A stretch of 64,000 nucleotides of DNA from Cytophagaceae bacterium. GTDB lineage: Bacteria > Bacteroidota > Bacteroidia > Cytophagales > Spirosomataceae. The notes below the pieces were generated by a model. The model was given only the letters and a program-made list of their open reading frames with translations. It was not told the origin of the DNA and did not search any database. How positions within the stretch are numbered: position 1 is the first letter of the stretch; every line of letters begins with the position of its first letter. The position numbers and the translations under genes were made by a program. The stretch is from positions 434,001 through 498,000 of the forward strand of contig JAIXWQ010000009.1 of the NCBI GenBank assembly GCA_027491195.1, in the 5' to 3' direction. Of the stretch, positions 24,849 through 32,369 are shown piece after piece.

Positions 24849-26258
24849 TTAGGCTTTATATCCAAAGAGCGAGTGCTCTTTGATTAATTTGGCGACTGAT
24901 TTTGGTACATATTGTGCCCACTCATCAGTACCGCTTTGAATCAGTTCAAGTACCTGATCCGTACGGATATTCATGAGCTTTTCATCATAGTTTTTAATCT
25001 CCGCTAACTTCTCGTTATCCAATAAGTATTGGAATAGACCTTTCAGATGCGCATCTGGTTCAAAATTTTTCAGTTGAATAATTTCACCCGTGGCAGAAAC
25101 GGTGGGGTAGAGGTAGAGTTTGATTTTTTGGCCGAATAAACAGCCAAAAGCACTCATAATTCCTCCCGGCACATCTGCATAATGCTTCTCCTCAAAAATA
25201 TATTCCAAGTTAGGCATACCCATCACCAGCGCCATTTTTAGCTTAGAGAACTGGCTTAAAAAGTCGACTAGTTTGAAGTATTCGTGGAAATTAGAGATTA
25301 ATACCGTTTGGCCTAAAGAACATAAAATATCTACGCGATCTAGGAAATCCTTTTCGTCAATCTTATGCGTCTCATTTTCTAAACTTTTCAGCGTTAACTC
25401 AGAAAGCACACAGATTTTATCATCATCGACATCCGGCTCTTGCTCAAACTGAGCCACACCCTTCTTTAACATATCAGAGAAGATATTGGTCACTGGACGG
25501 AAACGACCGCGAACGGCTACGATGTGTTTCTTTGCCAAAGCATCATAAGGCTGCATCACCTTGCCGTCTGGACCAAAAACCGCCGCTTGTGTGTACCCGT
25601 GCTTCACTAAATAAAGTGACATCAATCGATTGTCCACCTCTTTGAAATCAGGACCTTCGAAACGGATCATATCGATTTCGATGCGGTCCTTCGATAAATC
25701 ATCGAGTAAGGACAATAACAACTTCTCTGGATCCTCGTGGTAGTGGTAGCAACCGAACAATAAATTAACTCCGATGACACCTAAAGCCTGCTGTTGTAAG
25801 ATGTTGTCATTATCTAACATGTTGACGTGAATCACGACATCGTTAAAACCGCCATTGGGGGTTAATTGAAAACGAAGGCCGATCCAGCCGTGGGCGTCAT
25901 TGGTTTTTTGGAAATTTAAGGCGGAAACGGTGTCTGCGAAGGCGAAGAACCGCTTTTCTGAAGCGGATTCCGTTAAGCGAACATTCAATAACTTGAATTC
26001 GCGATTTAACATCTTCATTAAACGCGGCTCGCAAACATATTTTCCCGAGGCCTCTTCACCATAAATGGCATCAGAAAAAGCCATATCGTAGGCTGAAATC
26101 GTTTTTGCGATGGTACCAGAAGCACCGCCCGCTTTAAAGAAATTAGCCGCCACATCTTGACCTGCCCCGATTTCTGCGAATGATCCGTAGATACTGCGGT
26201 CTAGGTTAATTTGAAGTGCTTTTTGCTTTGTTCCTATGGATTTAATGTGTGATGTCAT
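24849..26258 (-). CDS. Conserved protein of unknown function, about 470 aa
   Basis: A soluble 469-residue protein with no signal peptide and no membrane segment. It opens MTSHIKSIGTKQKALQINLD and has a Gly-rich stretch near residues 32-48 (Ile-Gly-Ala-Gly-Gln-Asp-Val-Ala, then Gly-Gly-Ala-Ser-Gly-Thr-Ile-Ala-Lys). A Tyr-His-Tyr-His segment lies near residue 190. I do not recognise a catalytic motif; no nucleotidyltransferase HxGH and no beta-barrel features are present. An ATG at 26282 would add eight residues. Upstream on the same strand, 50 bp away, is a GlcNAc-kinase-like gene. Function is open. Confidence 0.8.
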   Translation of the reverse strand: MTSHIKSIGTKQKALQINLDRSIYGSFAEIGAGQDVAANFFKAGGASGTIAKTISAYDMAFSDAIYGEEASGKYVCEPRLMKMLNREFKLLNVRLTESASEKRFFAFADTVSALNFQKTNDAHGWIGLRFQLTPNGGFNDVVIHVNMLDNDNILQQQALGVIGVNLLFGCYHYHEDPEKLLLSLLDDLSKDRIEIDMIRFEGPDFKEVDNRLMSLYLVKHGYTQAAVFGPDGKVMQPYDALAKKHIVAVRGRFRPVTNIFSDMLKKGVAQFEQEPDVDDDKICVLSELTLKSLENETHKIDEKDFLDRVDILCSLGQTVLISNFHEYFKLVDFLSQFSKLKMALVMGMPNLEYIFEEKHYADVPGGIMSAFGCLFGQKIKLYLYPTVSATGEIIQLKNFEPDAHLKGLFQYLLDNEKLAEIKNYDEKLMNIRTDQVLELIQSGTDEWAQYVPKSVAKLIKEHSLFGYKA

Positions 26259-26308
26259 AGGGTATATCTTTTTCTTAGGCATTTAGTTTGTTGCCGCAAT
26301 TTACGAAT

Positions 26309-27160
26309 TTATGGCCAAAATTCCCCCTTGTGATATAGGCAAAGACCCGCCATAGGTCCCTCGCTTATATGTCCAGTAGTTAAACCATTTTTTTTCATCA
26401 CTTGTTTCAAGATATCCGAGTAATAAAAGGCTACAGAACCCGTGAAATGAAAGGTAGTATCCACCGTGTAGCGTTTTAAATAAAGTCGAATATAGGCCTC
26501 AAAAGACTGCTCGATCAAGCTATAACAAAAGGCATCTCGGCGGTGGTCAAAGAGGAACTTCGAAAAGCTAGCAAACCAACGATTTGGGAAAGCCTGTTTG
26601 TAAGCCTTATCTAAAATCGTCAAGCGATTTAACACTCCAAACCGTTTCTCAAAAACCGCCCTCAATTCCGCCGGCATTTGATCATGCAGATAACTTAAAA
26701 CTAAGCTCTTGCCTAAATGACCGCCGCTTCCTTCATCCCCTAACCAGAATCCCAATGGGGGTATTTGTTCCGATATACGTGTACCATCCCAATACCCCGA
26801 ATTAGACCCAGTTCCTAAAATACAGGCGATGCCAGCTGTTTTCCCACACAACGAGCGAGCTGCGGCGATGAGGTCATTTTGAATTTCTAATGAACAAGTT
26901 GGTGGGAAAAACGGTCGAAAGGCTGCTGCAATTATTTCGCATTGTGCCTCGCCGGTAACACCTGTACCATAATAATAAACGGCAGAAATGGGAAGTTCAG
27001 AAAAGCCTGCTAGGACGGTCGCCTGTGCGGTCTTGATTTCTTCCGCTGTTTGGTAATAGGGATTGATCCCCAGACTAGTGAAACTCTCATAAGGTGCCGA
27101 AGGGTCTTTTATTAATCTCCAGGCTGTTTTAGTCGAACCACTCTCAACGATTAAAATCAT
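26309..27160 (-). CDS. BadF/BadG-type ATPase, N-acetylglucosamine kinase-like
   Basis: A 283-residue ASKHA-fold kinase. The phosphate-1 motif is at the N-terminus (Ile-Val-Glu-Ser-Gly-Ser-Thr-Lys-Thr-Ala-Trp), and Ile-Leu-Gly-Thr-Gly-Ser-Asn-Ser-Gly near residue 115 with Trp-Leu-Gly-Asp-Glu-Gly-Ser-Gly-Gly near 140 form the phosphate-2 and sugar region. Eukaryotic and bacterial GlcNAc kinases share this Gly-Asp-Glu-Gly-Ser-Gly segment, so recycling of cell-wall amino sugars is likely but not certain. It follows the cytochrome-b5-like gene by one base, so the two are coupled. Confidence 0.75.
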   Translation of the reverse strand: MILIVESGSTKTAWRLIKDPSAPYESFTSLGINPYYQTAEEIKTAQATVLAGFSELPISAVYYYGTGVTGEAQCEIIAAAFRPFFPPTCSLEIQNDLIAAARSLCGKTAGIACILGTGSNSGYWDGTRISEQIPPLGFWLGDEGSGGHLGKSLVLSYLHDQMPAELRAVFEKRFGVLNRLTILDKAYKQAFPNRWFASFSKFLFDHRRDAFCYSLIEQSFEAYIRLYLKRYTVDTTFHFTGSVAFYYSDILKQVMKKNGLTTGHISEGPMAGLCLYHKGEFWP

Positions 27161-27161
27161 G

Positions 27162-27389
27162 TTATTCTAGGATCCCAATGGGCGTAAATTTCTCAAATAC
27201 CTTTTCACTATGCGGAGCGTCGGCTAGTTCTGGCGTTAAATCTTGGCCTGCCCAATGCTCATAATGTTTACCATTTTTCCACAATTTGGAATCTGTCATA
27301 TCATAAATGAGCCCCTGAAAGGCCACCCAAATCTCAGGCTTATCCTGCCCATTTCGTAGGGCTAACTGTCCGCGTGTATAGGTCTTCAT
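27162..27389 (-). CDS. Small cytochrome-b5-like domain protein
   Basis: A 75-residue single-domain protein resembling the cytochrome b5 fold: Thr-Arg-Gly-Gln-Leu-Ala-Leu-Arg-Asn-Gly at the start, Val-Ala-Phe-Gln-Gly-Leu-Ile-Tyr-Asp-Met-Thr, then His residues in Lys-His-Tyr-Glu-His-Trp-Ala-Gly-Gln-Asp-Leu-Thr and Ala-Pro-His-Ser. These could be haem ligands, although the canonical His-Pro-Gly-Gly is replaced. No signal peptide. The partner and electron donor are unknown. It is first in the leftward unit with the kinase gene. Confidence 0.75.
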   Translation of the reverse strand: MKTYTRGQLALRNGQDKPEIWVAFQGLIYDMTDSKLWKNGKHYEHWAGQDLTPELADAPHSEKVFEKFTPIGILE

Positions 27390-27472
27390 ATTTTACACGA
27401 AGCTAAATAAAAAGGGTCAAAGACCATTTTTTTCAGAAAGATTTTTAATTTTACATCGCAATATAATTTCCT

Positions 27473-27955
27473 ATGAAACAATTCTTTGTCTTATTATTCG
27501 CTATCTCTGTGATGGCATGCAGTGGCGGAGGGGATCCAGCTCCTACTCCGACTCCTACGCCTCCTACTCCGACGGTGAGTGTGGCTACTTTAGTCAAGAA
27601 AGTGTGGTCGGCTAGCTCCGTTCAATGGGACGGCGTGACTAAATACGATAAATCGAGTACTTCGAATGTCGTTCAGGGTTATTCTCAATACAAATTAGAT
27701 CTATCAACCGCAGGTTCTGTGACATTAACGGAGTTTGATGGGAAAATATTTACAGGTACTTACACGGTTGCGACGGATGGCAATAGCCTGACGTTAAGTG
27801 GATTGACGAGTGCAGAAGGAGCTCCTACGGGAACCGGAGGAACGATCATTTATTCTATTTTATCCACGCCTACGGCGACTGGATTAAGCTTACAACAATC
27901 GACAGCTTACGTAAAAGCGAGCAGCGCTATTGTGAAGTTAGCTTTAGTTAATTAA
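27473..27955 (+). CDS. Small lipoprotein of unknown function
   Basis: A 160-residue exported lipoprotein. The signal peptide ends in Val-Met-Ala-Cys (Cys16), followed by Ser-Gly-Gly-Gly-Asp, a pattern that in Bacteroidota often directs surface exposure, then a Pro/Thr linker (residues 22-36). The remaining 120 residues are Thr/Ser/Gly-rich beta-type sequence, possibly a lipocalin-like barrel (Val-Trp-Ser-Ala-Ser-Ser-Val at the start, internal Leu-Thr-Glu-Phe-Asp-Gly). No family was recognised. A weak -7 box (TAATTTTAC at 27446-27454) precedes it and a terminator follows. Confidence 0.82.
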   Translation: MKQFFVLLFAISVMACSGGGDPAPTPTPTPPTPTVSVATLVKKVWSASSVQWDGVTKYDKSSTSNVVQGYSQYKLDLSTAGSVTLTEFDGKIFTGTYTVATDGNSLTLSGLTSAEGAPTGTGGTIIYSILSTPTATGLSLQQSTAYVKASSAIVKLALVN

Positions 27956-27973
27956 GTAGATTTTTAAAAATAA

Positions 27974-27997
27974 AAGCCGTCCTTGTGGCGGCTTTTT
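27974..27997 (+). terminator. Terminator after the lipoprotein gene
   Basis: AAGCCGTC (27974-27981) pairs with GGCGGCTT (27987-27994), 8 bp with one G-U, 5-nt loop, then T-run to 27997. It ends only 7 nt before the thiL ATG. Confidence 0.85.
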
Positions 27998-28004
27998 GTG
28001 TTAT

Positions 28005-29030
28005 ATGGAAAAGAGAACAGAAATTGGTGAGATTGGTGAGTTTGGTTTAATTAATCATATCGCGTCTCAATTGACAGAGAAGCAAGCCTGGACGGAACTG
28101 GGAATAGGCGATGATACGGCCGTTTTGGACCCGAAAGGGAATAAAGTCGTGACCACCACAGAGCTTTTAATCGAAGGTGTACATTTCGATTTAGCCTACA
28201 CGCCATTGCAGCATCTAGGTTTCAAAGCTGTTTCTGTCGTTCTTTCCGATATCGCAGCGATGAATGCGATTCCGACCCAACTAATCATTGGATTAGGATT
28301 ATCTAATCGTTTCTCAGTGGAATCTGTGGATGCTTTATACGAAGGCATTCGATTAGCTTGCGAAGAATACAAAGTGGATGTCGTGGGTGGTGATACCACT
28401 TCTAGTCCGCAAGGTTTGATTTTATCGATGACTGCCACGGGTGTGGTAGAGGACGAGAAATTAGTAAAGCGCGGAACGGCGAAGCCGAACGATGTGCTTT
28501 GCGTGTCTGGTGATCTAGGTGCCGCACTGATGGGTTTGCATTCGTTAGAAAGAGAAAAGCAGGTCTTTTTGGCAAATCCAGACATGCAACCGGAATTAGA
28601 GGGTAAGAGTTATGTGGTGCTACGCCAGTTAAAACCAATGGCTCGCTTTGATATTATACACGAATTACGCGAATTAGGGGTGGTTCCTACCTCGATGATT
28701 GATTGCTCGGACGGTTTGGCCTCTGAGATCATTCACCTGTGCAACGCATCTGGTTTAGGCGCGCGAATTTTTGAGAAGAATATTCCGATTGATGACGAGA
28801 CCTATTTAGCTGCGACTGAATTTAGTTTGAGTCCTTTGACTGCGGCATTGAATGGTGGCGAGGATTATGAGTTGTTGTTCACCGTTTCTCAGGAGGATTT
28901 CCCCAAAGTAGAAAAGATCGCAGACGTGACCGCTATTGGATACATGACGAATATCGCAAAAGAGCGCGTTATGGTGATGAAATCGGACGCAATTGTCGAT
29001 TTAACGGCTCCAGGCTTCGGGAAAGCGTAG
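28005..29030 (+). CDS. thiL: Thiamine-monophosphate kinase
   Basis: A 341-residue ATP-dependent enzyme making thiamine diphosphate from thiamine monophosphate, an AIR-synthase/PurM-fold protein. Characteristic motifs are Gly-Glu-Phe-Gly-Leu-Ile at the start, Ile-Gly-Asp-Asp-Thr-Ala-Val near residue 36, Val-Val-Gly-Gly-Asp-Thr-Thr near 123, and Ile-Asp-Cys-Ser-Asp-Gly-Leu near 230. The frame can be read from a TTG at 27996 inside the terminator, so the ATG at 28005 is chosen. No promoter is visible between the terminator and this start, so readthrough from the lipoprotein gene is probably used. Confidence 0.95.
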   Translation: MEKRTEIGEIGEFGLINHIASQLTEKQAWTELGIGDDTAVLDPKGNKVVTTTELLIEGVHFDLAYTPLQHLGFKAVSVVLSDIAAMNAIPTQLIIGLGLSNRFSVESVDALYEGIRLACEEYKVDVVGGDTTSSPQGLILSMTATGVVEDEKLVKRGTAKPNDVLCVSGDLGAALMGLHSLEREKQVFLANPDMQPELEGKSYVVLRQLKPMARFDIIHELRELGVVPTSMIDCSDGLASEIIHLCNASGLGARIFEKNIPIDDETYLAATEFSLSPLTAALNGGEDYELLFTVSQEDFPKVEKIADVTAIGYMTNIAKERVMVMKSDAIVDLTAPGFGKA

Positions 29031-29091
29031 ACCATTCGTCGACAAAATTAGCCGTTTGATAAATTTAGGATTAGAATCGGATTAAAATGGG

Positions 29092-29099
29092 TATTTTTG
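29092..29099 (+). promoter_or_regulatory. -7 box upstream of the CapD-type gene
   Basis: TATTTTTG matches TAnnTTTG and ends 37 bp before the ATG at 29137. A -33 element is not clear. Confidence 0.4.
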
Positions 29100-29136
29100 T
29101 ATGGAATTCTACCCCGTTTTATAGAAGATCCTACTT

Positions 29137-31056
29137 ATGACAAAGTCTTCCTTCATCCGGAAATACTCTAATCGCTTCCTTTCAAGGTGGTTAGTTTTGG
29201 TATTTGACTCTTTGATAGTCGTATTTTCTTTTTCTATTGCGACCTTGTTGCGCATGAATTTCCAGGTGACGGAAATTGACTTCAACATTTTCTTTTCCCA
29301 GCTTATTTTTATCGTCGGCTTACGTCTATTAGCTTTTTTGTATTTCCAGTCCTATGCTGGGATCATTCGACATACGAGTATTGAGGACGCCATTCTGATC
29401 CTGAAGGCGGTTTTCACAGGTTCATTGGGTGCCGTTGCAGTTTCTGGAGTTATCCGAAATACCTTGGGTTTTGAGCACGTATTCAATCTGTCTGCGGCCA
29501 TATTAATCATTGACTTCTTCATTTGTCTTTTTTGGATGGTGATTTTGCGCTTCTTTGTGAAGAGCTTTTACGAATCCTTTGTGAATCAGTTCAAGCCTAC
29601 GATCGGCGTATTGATCTATGGAGCTGGTTATACGGGTATGTTGACGAAGAATGTGTTCCAAACAGACCGCAGCACAAACTATAAAATTCTCGGTTTTATT
29701 GATGACAATGAGTCTAAAATAGGCAAGACCATCGAGGGGATCAAAGTATACAGTTTGCCAGAGGTATTAGATAAGTTTGTAGGTTCTAATGACGGCATGG
29801 AGGTTATTATGGCCATTAATAACATGTCAGCTAAGTCTAAGCGTAAAATTTCTGACATTTTCTTGGATAGAGGCGTGGTCGTGAAGGCCCTACCTCCAGT
29901 AGATAAATGGGTAGAGGGAGAGTTTGCGATGAATCAAATTCACAATGTGAAGATTGAGGACTTATTGGGTCGCGAAGTGATCCAAATGAATAACAAGCGC
30001 ATCGGCGAGGAGATTTCAGGCAAAATCATTTTAGTGACAGGTGCGGCGGGATCTATCGGTAGTGAGATTGTTCGTCAGTTGATTGCTTATTTCCCTGCGA
30101 AGTTAGTTTTAGTCGATCAAGCAGAATCGGCTTTATACGATTTAGAATATGAATTAGCTGGTAAAGTTCCGACGAACGTTCAACTCATCGTGAATGTGGC
30201 GGATGTATCGGATACCAGACGTATTAGCAAGATTTTTAAAAGCCACCGACCTGATATCGTTTTCCATGCGGCTGCGTACAAGCATGTGCCATTAATGGAA
30301 AATAATCCGTACGAGGCGATCAAGACGAACGTAATTGGTACACGTATTTTGGCGGAATTATCGTCTGAAGTAGGGGTTGAAAAATTCGTGATGGTGTCTA
30401 CGGATAAAGCCGTTAATCCGACAAATGTGATGGGTGCGACGAAGCGTTTAGCGGAGATGTATACCCAGTCGATGAACCAAATCGAAGGGGTGAAGACGAA
30501 GTTTATTGCCACTCGTTTTGGGAATGTGTTAGGTTCAAATGGGTCTGTGATTCCGTTGTTCAAGAAACAAATTGAGCGTGGTGGTCCCGTAACGGTGACG
30601 CACCCGGAGATTACGCGTTATTTTATGACGATTCCGGAAGCCTGTGAGCTTGTTTTAGAAGCGGCGACAATGGGTCAAGGTGGTGAAGTGTTTGTCTTCG
30701 ATATGGGCGAGTCTGTGAAGATTATTGACCTAGCGAAGAAGATGATTACCTTAAGTGGTCTACGTGTGGATAAGGATATCGAGATCCGGTATACGGGATT
30801 ACGTCCAGGTGAAAAGTTATACGAAGAGCTGTTAAACAACGACGAAAATACCTTGCCTACGCACCATCCTAAGATCTTGATCGCGGAAGTAAATACGCCT
30901 TCTTATGCGTACATGGAAGTAGCTACGAATGATTTGAATCACTTGCTATCGAGTGGAAACAACAATTCAATTGTGGCGAAAATCAAGGAGATTATTCCAG
31001 AGTATAAATCAAACAATTCCGTGTTTGAGACCTTAGACAAGAAATCGTCTAAATAA
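29137..31056 (+). CDS. CapD/WbpM-type nucleoside-diphosphate-sugar dehydratase
   Basis: A 639-residue inner-membrane enzyme. Four N-terminal membrane helices (residues 15-140) are followed by a CoA-binding-like Rossmann domain (Gly-Ala-Gly-Tyr-Thr-Gly near 164) and a C-terminal extended SDR domain with Thr-Gly-Ala-Ala-Gly-Ser-Ile-Gly near 300 and the Ser-Thr-Asp-Lys segment near 429. The usual catalytic Tyr is replaced by Met in Met-Gly-Ala-Thr-Lys-Arg, as in WbpM/FlaA1-like UDP-GlcNAc 4,6-dehydratases. It likely makes a deoxy-amino sugar for capsule, exopolysaccharide or O-antigen. Its 3' end overlaps the convergent PAP2 gene by 8 bp. Confidence 0.92.
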   Translation: MTKSSFIRKYSNRFLSRWLVLVFDSLIVVFSFSIATLLRMNFQVTEIDFNIFFSQLIFIVGLRLLAFLYFQSYAGIIRHTSIEDAILILKAVFTGSLGAVAVSGVIRNTLGFEHVFNLSAAILIIDFFICLFWMVILRFFVKSFYESFVNQFKPTIGVLIYGAGYTGMLTKNVFQTDRSTNYKILGFIDDNESKIGKTIEGIKVYSLPEVLDKFVGSNDGMEVIMAINNMSAKSKRKISDIFLDRGVVVKALPPVDKWVEGEFAMNQIHNVKIEDLLGREVIQMNNKRIGEEISGKIILVTGAAGSIGSEIVRQLIAYFPAKLVLVDQAESALYDLEYELAGKVPTNVQLIVNVADVSDTRRISKIFKSHRPDIVFHAAAYKHVPLMENNPYEAIKTNVIGTRILAELSSEVGVEKFVMVSTDKAVNPTNVMGATKRLAEMYTQSMNQIEGVKTKFIATRFGNVLGSNGSVIPLFKKQIERGGPVTVTHPEITRYFMTIPEACELVLEAATMGQGGEVFVFDMGESVKIIDLAKKMITLSGLRVDKDIEIRYTGLRPGEKLYEELLNNDENTLPTHHPKILIAEVNTPSYAYMEVATNDLNHLLSSGNNNSIVAKIKEIIPEYKSNNSVFETLDKKSSK

Positions 31057-31768
31057 CCCTGATTCTTTTTATGATCCAGATAGCCGCTAACGTAAAGAGC
31101 GGAGCAGCTACTACGTCCAAGCTATAATGCACGTGCTGAACTAGGAGCAAGCCCACTAAAAGGAGGCTAAGTCCGATCGCTATTCGTCTTTCTCTAGTCG
31201 TAGGCAGGAAGTAACAAACAAAAACCATCGTGGCCGTATGACCAGAAAAGAAGAGGTCTTTCGTGATGGCCATGTTCTCCCCATAAATGAACATCTCCGC
31301 TAAAGGATCATGCAAATCCACTAATCGAGCCGGAGGATCCAGGGCAACGAAGTAAATACAAATAAAGCGGAATAGGGTTTCTACATTGAAGGCCCATGCA
31401 AACCAGACGAATCGTTTCGGGTTCTGTAAAAGGCGATATAAGAGGTAAATGACCGAGAGGTAGATGATCCCAAAAATAGGGTAGGAAACATTTAGGGCTG
31501 GAAGCGCGTTAAGTATAGGATCGTTCCACTGGATGCCATCACGTAATTGGATCCATTGAAAATAATCATCTGCCTTGAAGGGGAAAATAGAGAACACAGC
31601 TAAGGCTCCCAGGAAGGAGATTGTAAAGCTTCGATCTGCAAAGGCGGTTTTCCAGGTTTGTTTCAAGTTTGAACGAAAATTAGGTAATTTGGGAAGCGAA
31701 ATTAGTGCTAAAAAATAAAATAAGATGAAAAAGATCTCGAAAATTACGGTAATAGTGTTGAGCATCAT
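31049..31768 (-). CDS. PAP2_C / sphingomyelin-synthase-like membrane phosphotransferase
   Basis: A 239-residue protein with about six membrane segments. The catalytic pair is visible: Asp-Leu-Phe-Phe-Ser-Gly-His-Thr-Ala-Thr near residue 175 and His-Val-His-Tyr-Ser-Leu-Asp-Val-Val-Ala near 214. Ser-Gly-His-Thr with His-Tyr-Ser-x-Asp-Val is the signature of the PAP2_C group, which includes sphingomyelin and ceramide phosphoethanolamine synthases, rather than of ordinary PAP2 phosphatases. Many Bacteroidota make sphingolipids, so a head-group transferase is plausible. The first 44 bp overlap the divergent msrA gene; no later Met gives a complete first helix. Confidence 0.78.
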   Translation of the reverse strand: MMLNTITVIFEIFFILFYFLALISLPKLPNFRSNLKQTWKTAFADRSFTISFLGALAVFSIFPFKADDYFQWIQLRDGIQWNDPILNALPALNVSYPIFGIIYLSVIYLLYRLLQNPKRFVWFAWAFNVETLFRFICIYFVALDPPARLVDLHDPLAEMFIYGENMAITKDLFFSGHTATMVFVCYFLPTTRERRIAIGLSLLLVGLLLVQHVHYSLDVVAAPLFTLAAIWIIKRIRVI

Positions 31769-32369
31769 TACGAGCGCTTTTCATTTTTCCTGCGGTAGCG
31801 CGGCAGAAAAAACTAAACAGACAACTAAAATGGATCAGAAATTAGAGAAAATTACATTCGGAGCAGGGTGTTTTTGGTGTGTGGAGGCGGTATTTCAGCG
31901 CGTGAAAGGAGTAAAAACGGTCACTTCAGGCTATATGGGTGGGAAGATTAAGAATCCAACCTACCGCGAAGTTTGCTCTGGACTAACAGGGCACGCAGAA
32001 GTTTGTCAGTTAAGTTATGATCCGGCTGAGGTGAGTGTGGCGACTTTGTTGGAGATTTTTTGGCAAACACATGATCCCACGACTTTGAATAGACAAGGGG
32101 CAGATACCGGGACTCAGTACCGCAGTGCCGTATTTTTCCATACAGCGGAGCAGCAAAATGAGGCGGAGGCTTGGAAGAAAAAGTTAAATGACTCCCACGT
32201 TTTCCCTAATCCGATTGTGACGGAAATTACCCCGGCATCCGAGTTTTACGTGGCGGAAGATTACCACCAGAACTATTTTAATGAGAATGGGACGGAGCCT
32301 TATTGCCAAATCGTCATCAAACCTAAAATGGACAAGTTCTTAAAGGCATTTAAGTCTAAGCTAAACTAG
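31725..32369 (+). CDS. msrA: Peptide methionine sulfoxide reductase MsrA, exported
   Basis: A 214-residue enzyme that reduces methionine-S-sulfoxide in damaged proteins. The catalytic Cys lies in Gly-Cys-Phe-Trp-Cys-Val-Glu-Ala near residue 49, followed by Gly-Tyr-Met-Gly-Gly, Gly-His-Ala-Glu-Val and Asp-Tyr-His-Gln-Asn-Tyr. The first 23 residues are a basic-hydrophobic signal ending near Phe-Ser-Cys, so it is probably a periplasmic lipoprotein. Starting instead at the Met at 31830 would give a cytoplasmic enzyme and remove the overlap with the PAP2 gene. The 3' end overlaps lptD by 4 bp. Confidence 0.93.
   Translation: MKKISKITVIVLSIITSAFHFSCGSAAEKTKQTTKMDQKLEKITFGAGCFWCVEAVFQRVKGVKTVTSGYMGGKIKNPTYREVCSGLTGHAEVCQLSYDPAEVSVATLLEIFWQTHDPTTLNRQGADTGTQYRSAVFFHTAEQQNEAEAWKKKLNDSHVFPNPIVTEITPASEFYVAEDYHQNYFNENGTEPYCQIVIKPKMDKFLKAFKSKLN

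Noticed and set aside
31049-31056. Fusion or frameshift between the CapD-type and PAP2 genes
   Set aside because: They are on opposite strands and simply overlap by 8 bp at their 3' ends; both C-termini look complete.
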